Below are positions 7,706 through 16,042 of a stretch of DNA of 35,036 bases, piece by piece. The stretch comes from QNZT01 sp964573205 (GTDB lineage Bacteria; Campylobacterota; Campylobacteria; Campylobacterales; QNZT01), in NCBI GenBank assembly GCA_964573205.1, contig CAZNIT010000048.1, forward strand, positions 1 to 35,036. Direction: 5' to 3'. The notes beneath the pieces were generated by a model. That model was not told the origin of the DNA. It saw only the letters and a list, made by a program, of their open reading frames with translations, and ran no database searches. The first letter of the stretch is position 1. Every line of letters starts with the position of its first letter. The position numbers and the translations under genes are program-made.

Positions 7706-8638
7706 CTAGTGTAATTTACTCCAGACTTTTTGTTTCCAAAGATACGCTAGAATCGTAAAGATAACAAAGTAAAGGATCACTTTCCAGCCGAGAGATTCTC
7801 TGGCGGGTTTACTAGGATCACCGACAGCTTCGAGATGTTGTCTTACTTTTTCATAACCTTCCGCAGTCAAACCGACTCTAGGCATTGCCGTTCCGGGAAG
7901 TTGCGCTTGAGGATCTTCAACGAACGTCTCAAGAAAATCCGCACTTCTTGCTCTGATAATTATAGAAAGATCAGGCGGAAGTTTACCCATATATTTAGTT
8001 AAGTGATCTTGATATTCAAGAACTTTCACTTTATATGCAAGCTCATCTTTTTCATATTTAAACTTAGGTGTTTGTCCCAACTGTGTCCATTTGTCATATC
8101 TCATAGCATGACATCTTCCGCAAGCCATCTCATATGCTTCTTTCGGAGAGATCTCTTTTGGAGCTATAGACTTAAGATAAGCAACCATATCGGCCACCTC
8201 TTGATCAAGATCTCCACCAGCACCCATAAACGCACTCATAGGATGCGGTTTAGTATCACTGAATTTATGCTCGACTTTCAGAGCATGTGCCGGATTTTTA
8301 ATAACCTCCGCAAGGAATTTTTCATCCAAAAGAGCTCCGACGGCACTCAAATCAGGCGGATTCACACCATATGTCGCAGCCGCCGTACTAGCATCCATAG
8401 GCGCCGGCATCTCAGCGGCTTTAAGTCCGTGACAACCGGTACAAGCTCCCGCACCGGTCACCAACTCTTTTCCTTTTGCCGGATCACCTTTCGCTTTAAG
8501 CTCAGGTATATCTTTATAGGCAAATCCATGCCCTTCAACATGTTTGTGCATTTGAGAATGCGCAAACGGCTCAACACCGAAATATGTAATAAGCGTAAAT
8601 ATTACGACAACGATTAATATTTTTATCTCTTTATTCAT
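7706..8638 (-). CDS. petC: Cytochrome bc1 complex, diheme cytochrome c subunit
   Basis: This is the cytochrome c subunit of the quinol:cytochrome c oxidoreductase, which passes electrons from the Rieske protein to soluble cytochromes in the periplasm. The 310-residue protein has an N-terminal membrane helix (residues 5-22), two CxxCH heme c sites (CTGCH at 66-70 and CGRCH at 173-177), and a C-terminal helix ending in WKQKVWSKLH. Two fused monoheme domains in place of cytochrome c1 are typical of Campylobacterota bc1 complexes. It is the last gene of petA-petB-petC and starts 9 bases after petB. A hairpin follows it. Confidence 0.92.
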   Translation of the reverse strand: MNKEIKILIVVVIFTLITYFGVEPFAHSQMHKHVEGHGFAYKDIPELKAKGDPAKGKELVTGAGACTGCHGLKAAEMPAPMDASTAAATYGVNPPDLSAVGALLDEKFLAEVIKNPAHALKVEHKFSDTKPHPMSAFMGAGGDLDQEVADMVAYLKSIAPKEISPKEAYEMACGRCHAMRYDKWTQLGQTPKFKYEKDELAYKVKVLEYQDHLTKYMGKLPPDLSIIIRARSADFLETFVEDPQAQLPGTAMPRVGLTAEGYEKVRQHLEAVGDPSKPARESLGWKVILYFVIFTILAYLWKQKVWSKLH

Positions 8639-8647
8639 CTGGGCCTC

Positions 8648-9862
8648 CTACTTTTTCTTCTCTAAGATAGTGATAATCGGTAAAGCGATCCAAAGCCCGA
8701 TGAATGTCCAAGCCGCAATAGCACCGATAGTATTGAAAATTCCTTCAGGAGGAAGTTTACCCATCACAGTCAACACAATCATATCGATAAGCATAACCCA
8801 GAACCATATCGCAAAAAGCCCTCTTCTGTTAGCGGGAGCGACATTCGGACTTCTATCGAGGAAAGGCAACAAGAAGAAAGCCACTTGTGCAAAACCAAAC
8901 GCTATCAAGCCCGGATCTTTAGGGAAAGGTCTAAGTATCTCGTAACTCCATAGGAAATACCATTCGGGATAGATATGAGGCGGTGTTTTAAGTCCGTCAG
9001 CAGGATCGAAGTTTACCGGATCCATCGCAAAAGTAAAATGGTAAAATACCAAATAGAAGAAAAAGATCAAAAACACACCGAGAACAAAAATATCTTTACT
9101 CAAGAAATCCCATTGGAAGCGGATAACTTTTGCGTTTTTCGTATCACCGGCAAGATATCTTTGAGATTCGGCTTCAAAATCGATCTCTTCGCCGTCTTGA
9201 TTGTTAACATGAGGAATTCTAAGAGCACCGAAATGAAGTCCTATCAATCCAAGTATAGCAAGCGGCATCAATAATACATGAAGCATAAAAAATCTTGTCA
9301 AGAACGCATCGCCCGGAACATAATCACCCCTGATCCATTCAACGACACCGTTTAACTCGAGAGAGCCGGCACTAAACAGGTTCGTAATAACCATACCGGC
9401 CCAGTAACTCATCTGTCCCCAAGGGAGCATATATCCTGAAAACGCTTCACCGGAAAAAGTTACGAAAAGTAACATTCCCGAAAGCCAAATCATTTCACGC
9501 CCCTGTTTGTAAGATCCGTAATAGATCGCCGTAAACATATGTATATATATTATCAAAAATATTACGGAAGCGGCGACACCGTGAATATGTCTCCAAAGCC
9601 ACCCGTAACCCACTTCACTCATAATAGTATAGTTGACGGAATCAAAAGCCAATTTTACATCGGGCTTATAATACATCAATAAAAATATACCTGAAATTAG
9701 CAACAACCCGAACGTCACCGCCAACACCATACCCATCGCCCATAAAAAGTTAATATTTTTAGGGATCCAATACTCAGTCGCCATCACTCGTTTGATAGTA
9801 TCAATCGCGAGGCGCTGGTTCAGCCAATCATGTATGCTTGTCGCTTTTTCAAAATGTGCCAT
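8648..9862 (-). CDS. petB: Cytochrome bc1 complex, cytochrome b subunit
   Basis: Cytochrome b is the membrane core of the bc1 complex; it holds two b hemes and the quinol/quinone sites. The 404-residue protein has about eight to nine transmembrane helices. The first heme histidines are in WLWRHIHGVAAS and the second pair in FFMLHVLLMPL and GLHFGALR. The quinol-site motif PEWY appears in PEWYFLWSYEILR near residue 308. It is full length (b6 plus subunit IV fused) and ends ILEKKK. It starts at 9862 behind AGGAGGC, 10 bases after petA and 9 before petC. Confidence 0.96.
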   Translation of the reverse strand: MAHFEKATSIHDWLNQRLAIDTIKRVMATEYWIPKNINFLWAMGMVLAVTFGLLLISGIFLLMYYKPDVKLAFDSVNYTIMSEVGYGWLWRHIHGVAASVIFLIIYIHMFTAIYYGSYKQGREMIWLSGMLLFVTFSGEAFSGYMLPWGQMSYWAGMVITNLFSAGSLELNGVVEWIRGDYVPGDAFLTRFFMLHVLLMPLAILGLIGLHFGALRIPHVNNQDGEEIDFEAESQRYLAGDTKNAKVIRFQWDFLSKDIFVLGVFLIFFFYLVFYHFTFAMDPVNFDPADGLKTPPHIYPEWYFLWSYEILRPFPKDPGLIAFGFAQVAFFLLPFLDRSPNVAPANRRGLFAIWFWVMLIDMIVLTVMGKLPPEGIFNTIGAIAAWTFIGLWIALPIITILEKKK

Positions 9863-9872
9863 TATGCCTCCT

Positions 9873-10382
9873 TTATGCGATTAAGTTTTTAGATTTTAAC
9901 TCTTTATACTCAGGACCTTCTTCCCCGAGTACAAGCTTTGTTCCGTCTATTTTAAACGGAGGGATTACCAATGGTTTAGCCGGCGGTGCTTTCAACACTT
10001 CCCCGCTTGCATCAAACTGTCCACCGTGACAAGCACATATAAATTTATGCTCTCCCGGATAATATGCAGGAATACAACCAAGGTGTGTACAAAGTCCGAT
10101 CGATACATGATATCTTGTTCCGTCAACTACGATATCTCTCTCATTTGCCTTCATATCGGCGCTCTTCTTGAGAACGAATATAGGTTTACCTCTCCATTTC
10201 TCTATAGTTACCTGATTTTCCTCCATCTGAGTCAGATCGATTACGGTAAAACCGGCCGCTTTAACACTTGGAAGGGGATCCCAAGTCTTTTTAGCGGCAC
10301 CTAACGCGGCTATACCGCCTATTGCGGTAAAACCACCCAGCGCCATACCAAGAAAGTCTCTTCTCTCTTTTTCGACTGCCAT
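9873..10382 (-). CDS. petA: Cytochrome bc1 complex, Rieske iron-sulfur subunit
   Basis: The Rieske subunit takes the first electron from quinol. The 169-residue protein starts MAVEKERRDFLG, a twin-arginine-type signal followed by a glycine/alanine membrane segment to about residue 30. The 2Fe-2S ligands lie in CTHLGC (Cys98, His100, Cys103) and CACHGG (Cys116, Cys118, His119); Cys103 and Cys118 would form the family disulfide. I chose ATG 10382 because AGGAG lies 5 bases upstream. The alternative GTG six bases earlier directly abuts that site. It is the first gene of petABC. Confidence 0.95.
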   Translation of the reverse strand: MAVEKERRDFLGMALGGFTAIGGIAALGAAKKTWDPLPSVKAAGFTVIDLTQMEENQVTIEKWRGKPIFVLKKSADMKANERDIVVDGTRYHVSIGLCTHLGCIPAYYPGEHKFICACHGGQFDASGEVLKAPPAKPLVIPPFKIDGTKLVLGEEGPEYKELKSKNLIA

Positions 10383-10411
10383 ACGCACTCCTCATAAAAA
10401 TTTAACCACAT

Positions 10412-10417
10412 ATTATA
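10412..10417 (-). promoter_or_regulatory. Candidate -10 box for petABC
   Basis: Read on the minus strand, a perfect TATAAT at 10417-10412 lies about 30 bases upstream of the petA start in an otherwise AT-rich gap. ATGAAA sits about 17 bases further upstream as a weak -35. Sequence inference only. Confidence 0.5.
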
Positions 10418-10481
10418 ACTATAAGTGAATTAATTTTCATTGATTTAACTCAAATTAATAATAATTTTTTTATATAATGCT

Positions 10482-12362
10482 TTAATTTATATCTAACTTA
10501 CTCTTTTGATCCAGACGAATATAGATATGAAGTATATCTATCGCGGCAGGAGTTACACCGCTGATTCGACTTGCGGCAAAGAGCGTCGGAGGATTATATA
10601 GGTTTAGTTTTTCAACTATTTCGTTGCTAAGTCCGGATACTTTCGAAAAATCGAAATCTTTCGGTATTTTTATGTTTATCAAGTTTTTCATTTTATCTAT
10701 CTGCGCCTGTTGCTTTCGTATATACGAATCGTATTTGGATTCTATCAGTATCTGCTCTTTAGCTCCTATGGAGATATTTTTGAACTCCGGTAAAAAAACA
10801 TCGAATTTTTCGATCCCGAACGTACTTCTGGCAACTACTCTCAATAATTGCGATTTATCTGTTACGGGTGCTTCGTTTATACCGGATAGTTTTTCGCTAT
10901 TTTGTTTGGAAGGCGTGATATAGTTTTTACGAAGATATTTCATAACGCCGTTTATCTCCTCTCTTTTTCGAGAAACTTTTTCATAAAAGTCGCCGTCTAT
11001 CAAACCGAACGAGTATCCGTATTCGCAAAGTCTAAGATCCGCGTTATCTTCGCGAAGCAAAAGTCTGTACTCGGCTCTTGAGGTAAACATTCGATAAGGC
11101 TCTTTCGTACCTTTTGTCACGAGATCATCTATCAAAACCCCGATATAAGCTTCGTCGCGACGAAGAACGAACGGCTCTCTCCCTTCAATGGCCAACACGG
11201 CATTAATACCCGCCATAAGCCCTTGAGCCGCAGCCTCTTCATAGCCTGTGGTTCCGTTAATTTGTCCGGCACAATATAGACCTTCTATCTTTTTGGTCTC
11301 AAGCGTATGCCTAAGTTCCGTCGGATGAACATAATCGTACTCTATCGCGTACCCGTAACGAACAATTTTTGCGTTTTCTAGCCCTTTTACGGAACGTACC
11401 ATCTCAAGCTGAGTATCAGGCGGCAAAGATGTGGATAGTCCGTTTATATAATATTCCGTAGCTTCCTTTGTTTGAGGTTCCACAAAAAGATGATGACGCT
11501 CCTTTTCGCTAAAACGGTTTATCTTATCCTCGATACTAGGACAATATCTAGGTCCCACTCCCTCTATTTGACCGGTAAAGAGCGGAGCGCGGTAAAAGTT
11601 GTCCGAAATAATTTTATGCGTCCGCATATTCGTAAACGTTATGAAACAAGGAAGCTGTCGTTTCGCGAAGTTATCTCTTCTGGTATGAAAACTAAAAGGA
11701 GTAGGATTTTCATCTCCCCCTTGAACCTCCATTACCGAAAAATCTATGCTTTTTGCATCGATTCTAGGACAAGTACCGGTTTTGAGCCTCCCCATTTGTA
11801 TTCCGCAAAGACGAAGAGAATCGCTTAAAGCGTTTGACGGAAACTCGCCCGCTCTACCGGCCTCTTTTTTATACTCTCCTATATGTATAAGACCTCTTAA
11901 AAAAGTACCGGCCGTTATTATCGCCTTTTTACACTCGTAAAGATGTCCCAGATCCGTTCTAACACCTTGAATCTCTTCGTCATTTATTATCAACTCTTCG
12001 ACAGTCTCCTGCTTGACGGTGAGATTTTTTGTATTTAAACATTTTTCTCTCATATAAACGGCATATCTGTCCATATCGATTTGCGCCCTACTCCCCCTTA
12101 CCGCAGGACCTTTAGAGGCATTTAGCACACGAAACTGAAGACCAGTTTCATCGGTACACTTTGCCATCTCGCCACCTAATGCGTCGATCTCCTTTACCAA
12201 ATGCCCTTTTGCCAAACCTCCTATGGCGGGATTGCAGCTTGTAGCTCCTATTCGTTCCGCAAGTATGGTGATCAAAAGTGTCTCTTTTCCCATTCTGGCT
12301 GCGGCAAGCGCCGCTTCAATACCGGCGTGTCCGCCGCCGATAACGATAATATCATATTTCAT
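10482..12362 (-). CDS. mnmG: tRNA uridine-34 carboxymethylaminomethylation enzyme, FAD subunit
   Basis: MnmG (GidA) works with the GTPase MnmE to add the carboxymethylaminomethyl group to U34 of several tRNAs, using FAD and methylenetetrahydrofolate. The 626-residue protein has the FAD-binding IIVIGGGHAGIEAALAAARMG at residues 5-25, the signature CNPAIGGLAKGHLVKEIDALGG near 44, AGTFLRGLIHIG near 150, GYAIEYDYVHP near 346, YCAGQINGTTGYEEAA near 366, and the helical MnmE-binding C-terminal domain. The length is standard. It starts at ATG 12362 and shares a divergent promoter region with ribE. Confidence 0.97.
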   Translation of the reverse strand: MKYDIIVIGGGHAGIEAALAAARMGKETLLITILAERIGATSCNPAIGGLAKGHLVKEIDALGGEMAKCTDETGLQFRVLNASKGPAVRGSRAQIDMDRYAVYMREKCLNTKNLTVKQETVEELIINDEEIQGVRTDLGHLYECKKAIITAGTFLRGLIHIGEYKKEAGRAGEFPSNALSDSLRLCGIQMGRLKTGTCPRIDAKSIDFSVMEVQGGDENPTPFSFHTRRDNFAKRQLPCFITFTNMRTHKIISDNFYRAPLFTGQIEGVGPRYCPSIEDKINRFSEKERHHLFVEPQTKEATEYYINGLSTSLPPDTQLEMVRSVKGLENAKIVRYGYAIEYDYVHPTELRHTLETKKIEGLYCAGQINGTTGYEEAAAQGLMAGINAVLAIEGREPFVLRRDEAYIGVLIDDLVTKGTKEPYRMFTSRAEYRLLLREDNADLRLCEYGYSFGLIDGDFYEKVSRKREEINGVMKYLRKNYITPSKQNSEKLSGINEAPVTDKSQLLRVVARSTFGIEKFDVFLPEFKNISIGAKEQILIESKYDSYIRKQQAQIDKMKNLINIKIPKDFDFSKVSGLSNEIVEKLNLYNPPTLFAASRISGVTPAAIDILHIYIRLDQKSKLDIN

Positions 12363-12395
12363 GCTCTAAACCGTATCCTAATGTAAACTATCGCG

Positions 12396-12404
12396 ATTAT
12401 AACA
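12396..12404 (-). promoter_or_regulatory. Extended -10 promoter for mnmG
   Basis: On the minus strand positions 12404-12396 read TGTTATAAT, an extended -10 (TGN plus perfect TATAAT). The predicted start near 12389 gives a leader of about 27 bases to the mnmG ATG. No clear -35 is present, as expected for Campylobacterota. Confidence 0.6.
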
Positions 12405-12410
12405 AACTAT

Positions 12411-12419
12411 TGGTATAAT
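12411..12419 (+). promoter_or_regulatory. Extended -10 promoter for ribE operon
   Basis: Plus-strand TGGTATAAT is an extended -10 box. Transcription would start near 12426, about 27 bases before the ribE ATG. It lies only 6 bases from the oppositely facing mnmG box, so the two promoters must share or compete for polymerase contacts. Confidence 0.6.
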
Positions 12420-12452
12420 TTATCACTACACTATGAAGGATACGAACCAATC

Positions 12453-13061
12453 ATGTTTACGGGTCTAATAAGAGAGATGGCCGAAGTCGAAGAATTTAGA
12501 GGAAACTTTTTGACGCTAAAAAGCGAATATAAGCCGAATATCGGCGATTCGATAGCCGTAAACGGAGTTTGCTTGACAGTCGTAAAACAAAACGGCAACA
12601 CATTTACCGTAGAGATATCTCCCGAGACAAAAAATACGATAGCTCTTGAAAATCTAAAAGATAAAGTCCATATGGAACCGGCAATGAAACTAAGCGATCG
12701 GCTGGAGGGGCATATCGTCCAAGGACATGTCGATACGATAGGAACGATAGTAAAAATTGAGAAGTTATCAAACGCGACCGACTATCATATAAAAATAGCG
12801 AAAAAGTTTATAAAATATATCATTCCAAAAGGAAGCGTCGCTATCGACGGTATAAGTTTGACGGTAAACGATGTCAATAACGATGAATTCAGACTTACCA
12901 TAATTCCTCACACTTTAAAAAACACTCTCTTTCGTACCTATAAAGTAAATACGAGGGTAAATATCGAAACCGATATGTTCGCAAGATATCTATATCATAT
13001 GTTCTCGAAAGAGAAGACGTTAAGCTGGTATCAAATCGACTCTATTATGGCTAACTATTGA
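12453..13061 (+). CDS. ribE: Riboflavin synthase, alpha chain
   Basis: This enzyme dismutates two 6,7-dimethyl-8-ribityllumazine molecules to give riboflavin, as a cytoplasmic homotrimer. The 202-residue protein has two lumazine-binding barrel repeats. The first starts MFTGLIREMAEVEE and carries NGVCLTVV; the second has HIVQGHVDTIGTI and DGISLTVNDV. ATG 12453 is fixed by the universal MFTGL opening; the best upstream purine run, GAAGGA, is 12 bases away, a little far. It overlaps the next gene by one base (TGATG), so both are likely co-translated. The symbol ribE is used here; some systems call it ribC. Confidence 0.95.
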   Translation: MFTGLIREMAEVEEFRGNFLTLKSEYKPNIGDSIAVNGVCLTVVKQNGNTFTVEISPETKNTIALENLKDKVHMEPAMKLSDRLEGHIVQGHVDTIGTIVKIEKLSNATDYHIKIAKKFIKYIIPKGSVAIDGISLTVNDVNNDEFRLTIIPHTLKNTLFRTYKVNTRVNIETDMFARYLYHMFSKEKTLSWYQIDSIMANY

Positions 13062-13807
13062 TGAAAATAAAAATATTTCAACCGTATGAAAAGGATCTTT
13101 TTTGTGCTATCAGCGATAGACACGGTGGAGTGAGTCAAAAACCGTACGACTCTTTAAACGTCGCTCTTCATACGGGAGACGAAGCAAAAAACGTTATTCG
13201 AAATCGTATCATATTGGCCGATAAATTCGATTTTCTTGTGGAAAACCTTATCTATATGCAACAGGTGCACTCAAACAACATTGAGATCATCGAACATCCC
13301 GCATACAATAAAATAGAAAATTGTGACGCTTTGATAACCGATAAACCGAACATACCCTTAATGGTAATGGTTGCCGACTGCATACCGGTTATGATGTACG
13401 ATCCGAAACGAAAAGTCGTCGCTGCGATCCATGCCGGACGCAACGGTACCTTTAAAAGGATAGTGCAAAAAAGCGTAAATAAAATGAAAGAGCACTTTAA
13501 TTCATCAACCGACGATATCGTCGTATATCTTGGACCTTCGATTCACTCTTGTTGCTATGAAGTCGGAAAAGATTTGGCCGATATCACAATAAAGAGTTTT
13601 TCAAAGGAATATATAAAAAAAAGAGACGATCTTCTTTTCTTGGATCTTCAGAAATTAAATTACGATCAACTCAGAAGTGTCGGCATAAAAGGTGAAAACA
13701 TTGAGATATCGAATATCTGTACTTGCTGTGATAAAAACTATTTTTCATATAGAAGAGATAAAACGACAGGCAGATTCGCAGGTTTTATAAAGTTGAAAAA
13801 TGGATAA
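13061..13807 (+). CDS. pgeF: Peptidoglycan editing factor / purine nucleoside phosphorylase-like (YfiH, laccase-domain family)
   Basis: This is a Cu/Zn-binding domain protein of the YfiH/YlmD family. Members have been reported as purine nucleoside phosphorylases/adenosine deaminases and, in E. coli, as PgeF, which corrects mis-incorporated amino acids in peptidoglycan precursors. Metal ligands are visible: His in MQQVHSNNIEI near residue 68, Cys in VADCIPVMMYD near 107, and His in AAIHAGRNGTF near 125. GPSIHSCCYEVG and the C-terminal CTCCDKNYFSYRRDKTTGR are also typical. I start it at ATG 13061, which overlaps the ribE stop, rather than the in-frame TTG one codon earlier. There is no clear ribosome site, so coupling to ribE is likely. 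It overlaps the next gene by 8 bases. Confidence 0.88.
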   Translation: MKIKIFQPYEKDLFCAISDRHGGVSQKPYDSLNVALHTGDEAKNVIRNRIILADKFDFLVENLIYMQQVHSNNIEIIEHPAYNKIENCDALITDKPNIPLMVMVADCIPVMMYDPKRKVVAAIHAGRNGTFKRIVQKSVNKMKEHFNSSTDDIVVYLGPSIHSCCYEVGKDLADITIKSFSKEYIKKRDDLLFLDLQKLNYDQLRSVGIKGENIEISNICTCCDKNYFSYRRDKTTGRFAGFIKLKNG

Positions 13808-14063
13808 AAAAGCGGTAGCGTTAAAATATGAAAATCAAAGCAAATCGGCACCGAAAGTAGTAGCGAAAGGGAAAGGGGCGATCGCCAGAAAGATTCTTGA
13901 GAAGGCTAACGAATTCGAGATACCCGTATTTCAAAACGAAGCTCTTGCAAACTCTTTGATGGATCTGGATCTGAACGAGCAAATACCGCCAAAACTCTAC
14001 AAAGCGATAGCGGAAGTCTTCGTTTGGCTTATGACAAGCGAGAAAAAAGCACAAATAAGTTAA
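13800..14063 (+). CDS. flhX: FlhB C-terminal domain homologue (FlhX-like)
   Basis: The 87-residue protein matches the cytoplasmic C-terminal domain of FlhB/YscU, the substrate-specificity switch of the flagellar and type III export apparatus. It resembles the part left after NPTH self-cleavage: AVALKYENQSKSAPKVVAKGKGAIARKILEKA and the segment VFQNEALANSLMDLDLNEQIPPKLYKAIAEVFVWL. It has no transmembrane region and no NPTH site, so it cannot be a full FlhB. From memory, Helicobacter pylori has a free-standing homologue of this size (HP1575, FlhX) that can stand in for the FlhB C-domain. It overlaps pgeF by 8 bases. The only other flagellar gene in the window is fliR, about 14 kb away. Confidence 0.85.
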   Translation: MDKKAVALKYENQSKSAPKVVAKGKGAIARKILEKANEFEIPVFQNEALANSLMDLDLNEQIPPKLYKAIAEVFVWLMTSEKKAQIS

Positions 14064-14078
14064 AAAGGAGTTGTTCTC

Positions 14079-15869
14079 TTATGTATTTTTAAGCAAAACG
14101 GGATCCGCTCTATCTATAAAGTATCCTTGAGCATAGTCTATACCCAACGATTTGACTTTATCGAAAATCGCTTGAGATGAGACGAATTCCGCAACCGTTT
14201 TGACATTTAACTCTTTTGCCATAGAGATGATCGTCCTTGTCATAATTTCGCTGTTTTTATCTTTTGTAATGTTTTTTATAAGCGATCCGTCGATTTTTAT
14301 ATAATCAACCTCAAGCGCTAACAGCTGTTCGAAGTTCGAAAAACCGCTTCCGAAATCATCTATAGCGATTTGACATCCGTAACTTTTGACTTTCTTTATA
14401 AAGTTTTTCACTTTCACTTCCGCGTTTATCGATTCACTCTCTATTATTTCGAATGTAATGTATCTTCCGAAATCATGTTTTTTCAAACTTCTTAATATAA
14501 ACTGCGCGACACGAGGCTCAAGCATATCTTCGGTACTGATATTAATGGTAATCGGATACCGAACGTTTAAAAGCTGTTCAAAACACTTTTTTATCATAGC
14601 CCTGGAGAGTTCGGTATATATCTTTGACTTTTTAGCTATATCCATAAATTCGCTCGGAGTTGCGTAGCTGTTATCTTCGCAACGTATTCTCATTAAAGAT
14701 TCGTACTTTTCGATTTTATTCGTATGGATATTAAATATAGGTTGAAAAAACGGTTCTATTCTACGATCGCTTATCGCCTTTTTTACCATTTTGTTTATCT
14801 TTATATTATGTAAAAAGCGCTCATGATGTTTCTCCTTTTTATCAAATATCTTATATGATTTTTTCAACTTCTCGGCCTCTTTGAGAGCTAGATAAGCGTT
14901 TTTTACAAGATCCTCCCTTCCTCTTGCCGCACCGGCCGTTATCTCGATATTGAAACTACTGCCTTCGAACATAAACTCCTCTTTTGAGAGATTTATAAAG
15001 ATATCTCTAAGATACTTTTCAAGTGTCTCGGTTCTCATATATGCAGGAGTAAATATAGCAAAATGGTTGAAATCCACCTTATAAAGTGCGGCGTTTGGAT
15101 CCGGTAAATTCGCTTCAAGCCACTCAGCCACTCTTTTTAAAATAATATTTCCGGCATCTATTCCGAAAAATTCATTCAAAACGTCAAAGCTATCAACATT
15201 CAAATACATCATCGTCGATCTGGCGAAGATACTCTTTTGATTAAGGTTTTTTATATCGTCAAAAAGCTTCAACCTTGTAGGAAGTCCGGTTATGTCGTCT
15301 CTTAGGACTTCTTCTTTGATCTTACTGGTAATCTTGACCTTCTCTTTAGGATTTTTCAACACGACATAATGAAACACTCTATGTTTCAATATCTTCTTAT
15401 ACAAATGAATATGAAGCTCGACGGATTGATCGTTTTGGTCAAAATAGATCTTCTCCTGGTAGTATAGATTATCGTTTAAAAGTATTTGCGCTTTTTGACT
15501 GTCTTTAAAAGAGAATAGATCAAAAAATACTTTTCCCTGTATTTGCTTCTTCGGTAGATTCAAAAGATTGCACAATCTCTTGTTCGCAGATAATATTCTC
15601 ATGTCGTCGCTTAATTGAAGACAGTAGTGTTTATCTTGCAGGAGATCTTTATAAATATCTAATTCGTTTTCCATATCTTTTATCTCGTCGCTTAGAACGA
15701 CAATTTTATTGTACGTATAAAGATAGATGATGAGAAAAGCGACCGAAAGAGCCAATACCAAGGCATTTTCGGCAGGTTTTGTCATCAATAGAATTACGAT
15801 CGAAATCACGATAAACAGAACAACCATATATGCGCTATTTGATCTCATAAAAAGTCTATCTTTATACAT
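14079..15869 (-). CDS. Membrane-anchored EAL phosphodiesterase with degenerate GGDEF domain
   Basis: This is likely a c-di-GMP phosphodiesterase at the inner membrane. The 596-residue protein has two N-terminal helices (about residues 13-30 and 34-52), a short coiled segment, a PAS-like region (about 75-175), a GGDEF-like domain (190-345) and an EAL domain (360-590). The diguanylate site is lost: VDFNHF stands where GGDEF should be. The EAL site looks intact: E390 in YESLMRI, N443 in NIS, E474 in FEIIES, DDFGSG 504-509, K525 in YIKID, E561 in VAEFV and Q581 in AQGYF. It diverges from the exopolysaccharide operon across 173 bases, which suggests it tunes c-di-GMP for that machine. It converges on flhX. 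Confidence 0.88.
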   Translation of the reverse strand: MYKDRLFMRSNSAYMVVLFIVISIVILLMTKPAENALVLALSVAFLIIYLYTYNKIVVLSDEIKDMENELDIYKDLLQDKHYCLQLSDDMRILSANKRLCNLLNLPKKQIQGKVFFDLFSFKDSQKAQILLNDNLYYQEKIYFDQNDQSVELHIHLYKKILKHRVFHYVVLKNPKEKVKITSKIKEEVLRDDITGLPTRLKLFDDIKNLNQKSIFARSTMMYLNVDSFDVLNEFFGIDAGNIILKRVAEWLEANLPDPNAALYKVDFNHFAIFTPAYMRTETLEKYLRDIFINLSKEEFMFEGSSFNIEITAGAARGREDLVKNAYLALKEAEKLKKSYKIFDKKEKHHERFLHNIKINKMVKKAISDRRIEPFFQPIFNIHTNKIEKYESLMRIRCEDNSYATPSEFMDIAKKSKIYTELSRAMIKKCFEQLLNVRYPITINISTEDMLEPRVAQFILRSLKKHDFGRYITFEIIESESINAEVKVKNFIKKVKSYGCQIAIDDFGSGFSNFEQLLALEVDYIKIDGSLIKNITKDKNSEIMTRTIISMAKELNVKTVAEFVSSQAIFDKVKSLGIDYAQGYFIDRADPVLLKNT

Positions 15870-16042
15870 TTATAAATCCTGTAAATTATTATCCGGCGAA
15901 GAGTATATATTAAAAAGACTGAATTATAACTTATAGATAAATAATTTTAATTAATATAAACAAATCAATTTTACATAATAATTTAACTTTTTTCCGTATC
16001 GGTCGATCTTTAACAGTAATCTTAATTATCCGGAAAAAATCG
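15870..16042. promoter_or_regulatory. Divergent control region between EAL gene and exopolysaccharide operon
   Basis: This gene-free, very AT-rich 173-base gap must hold promoters for both directions. It contains several TATAAT-like hexamers (for example in GAATTATAACTTA and CATAATAATTTAA), but none is decisive. The 9-base word ATTATCCGG occurs twice as a direct repeat, at 15888-15896 and 16025-16033, once near each gene start. The second copy includes the weak ribosome site (CCGGAAAA) of the TPR gene. No regulator gene is adjacent. Confidence 0.4.
15888..16033 (+). repeat. 9-bp direct repeat ATTATCCGG at both ends of the divergent gap
   Basis: The two copies are at 15888-15896 and 16025-16033, 137 bases apart. 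Each lies within about 20 bases of a start codon of the divergent pair. They could be operator half-sites or chance. The G/C core CCGG stands out in an AT-rich gap. Confidence 0.35.

Noticed and set aside
14079..15869. Diguanylate cyclase activity for the GGDEF-EAL protein
   Set aside because: The GGDEF motif is replaced by VDFNHF-type residues, so cyclase activity is not expected.
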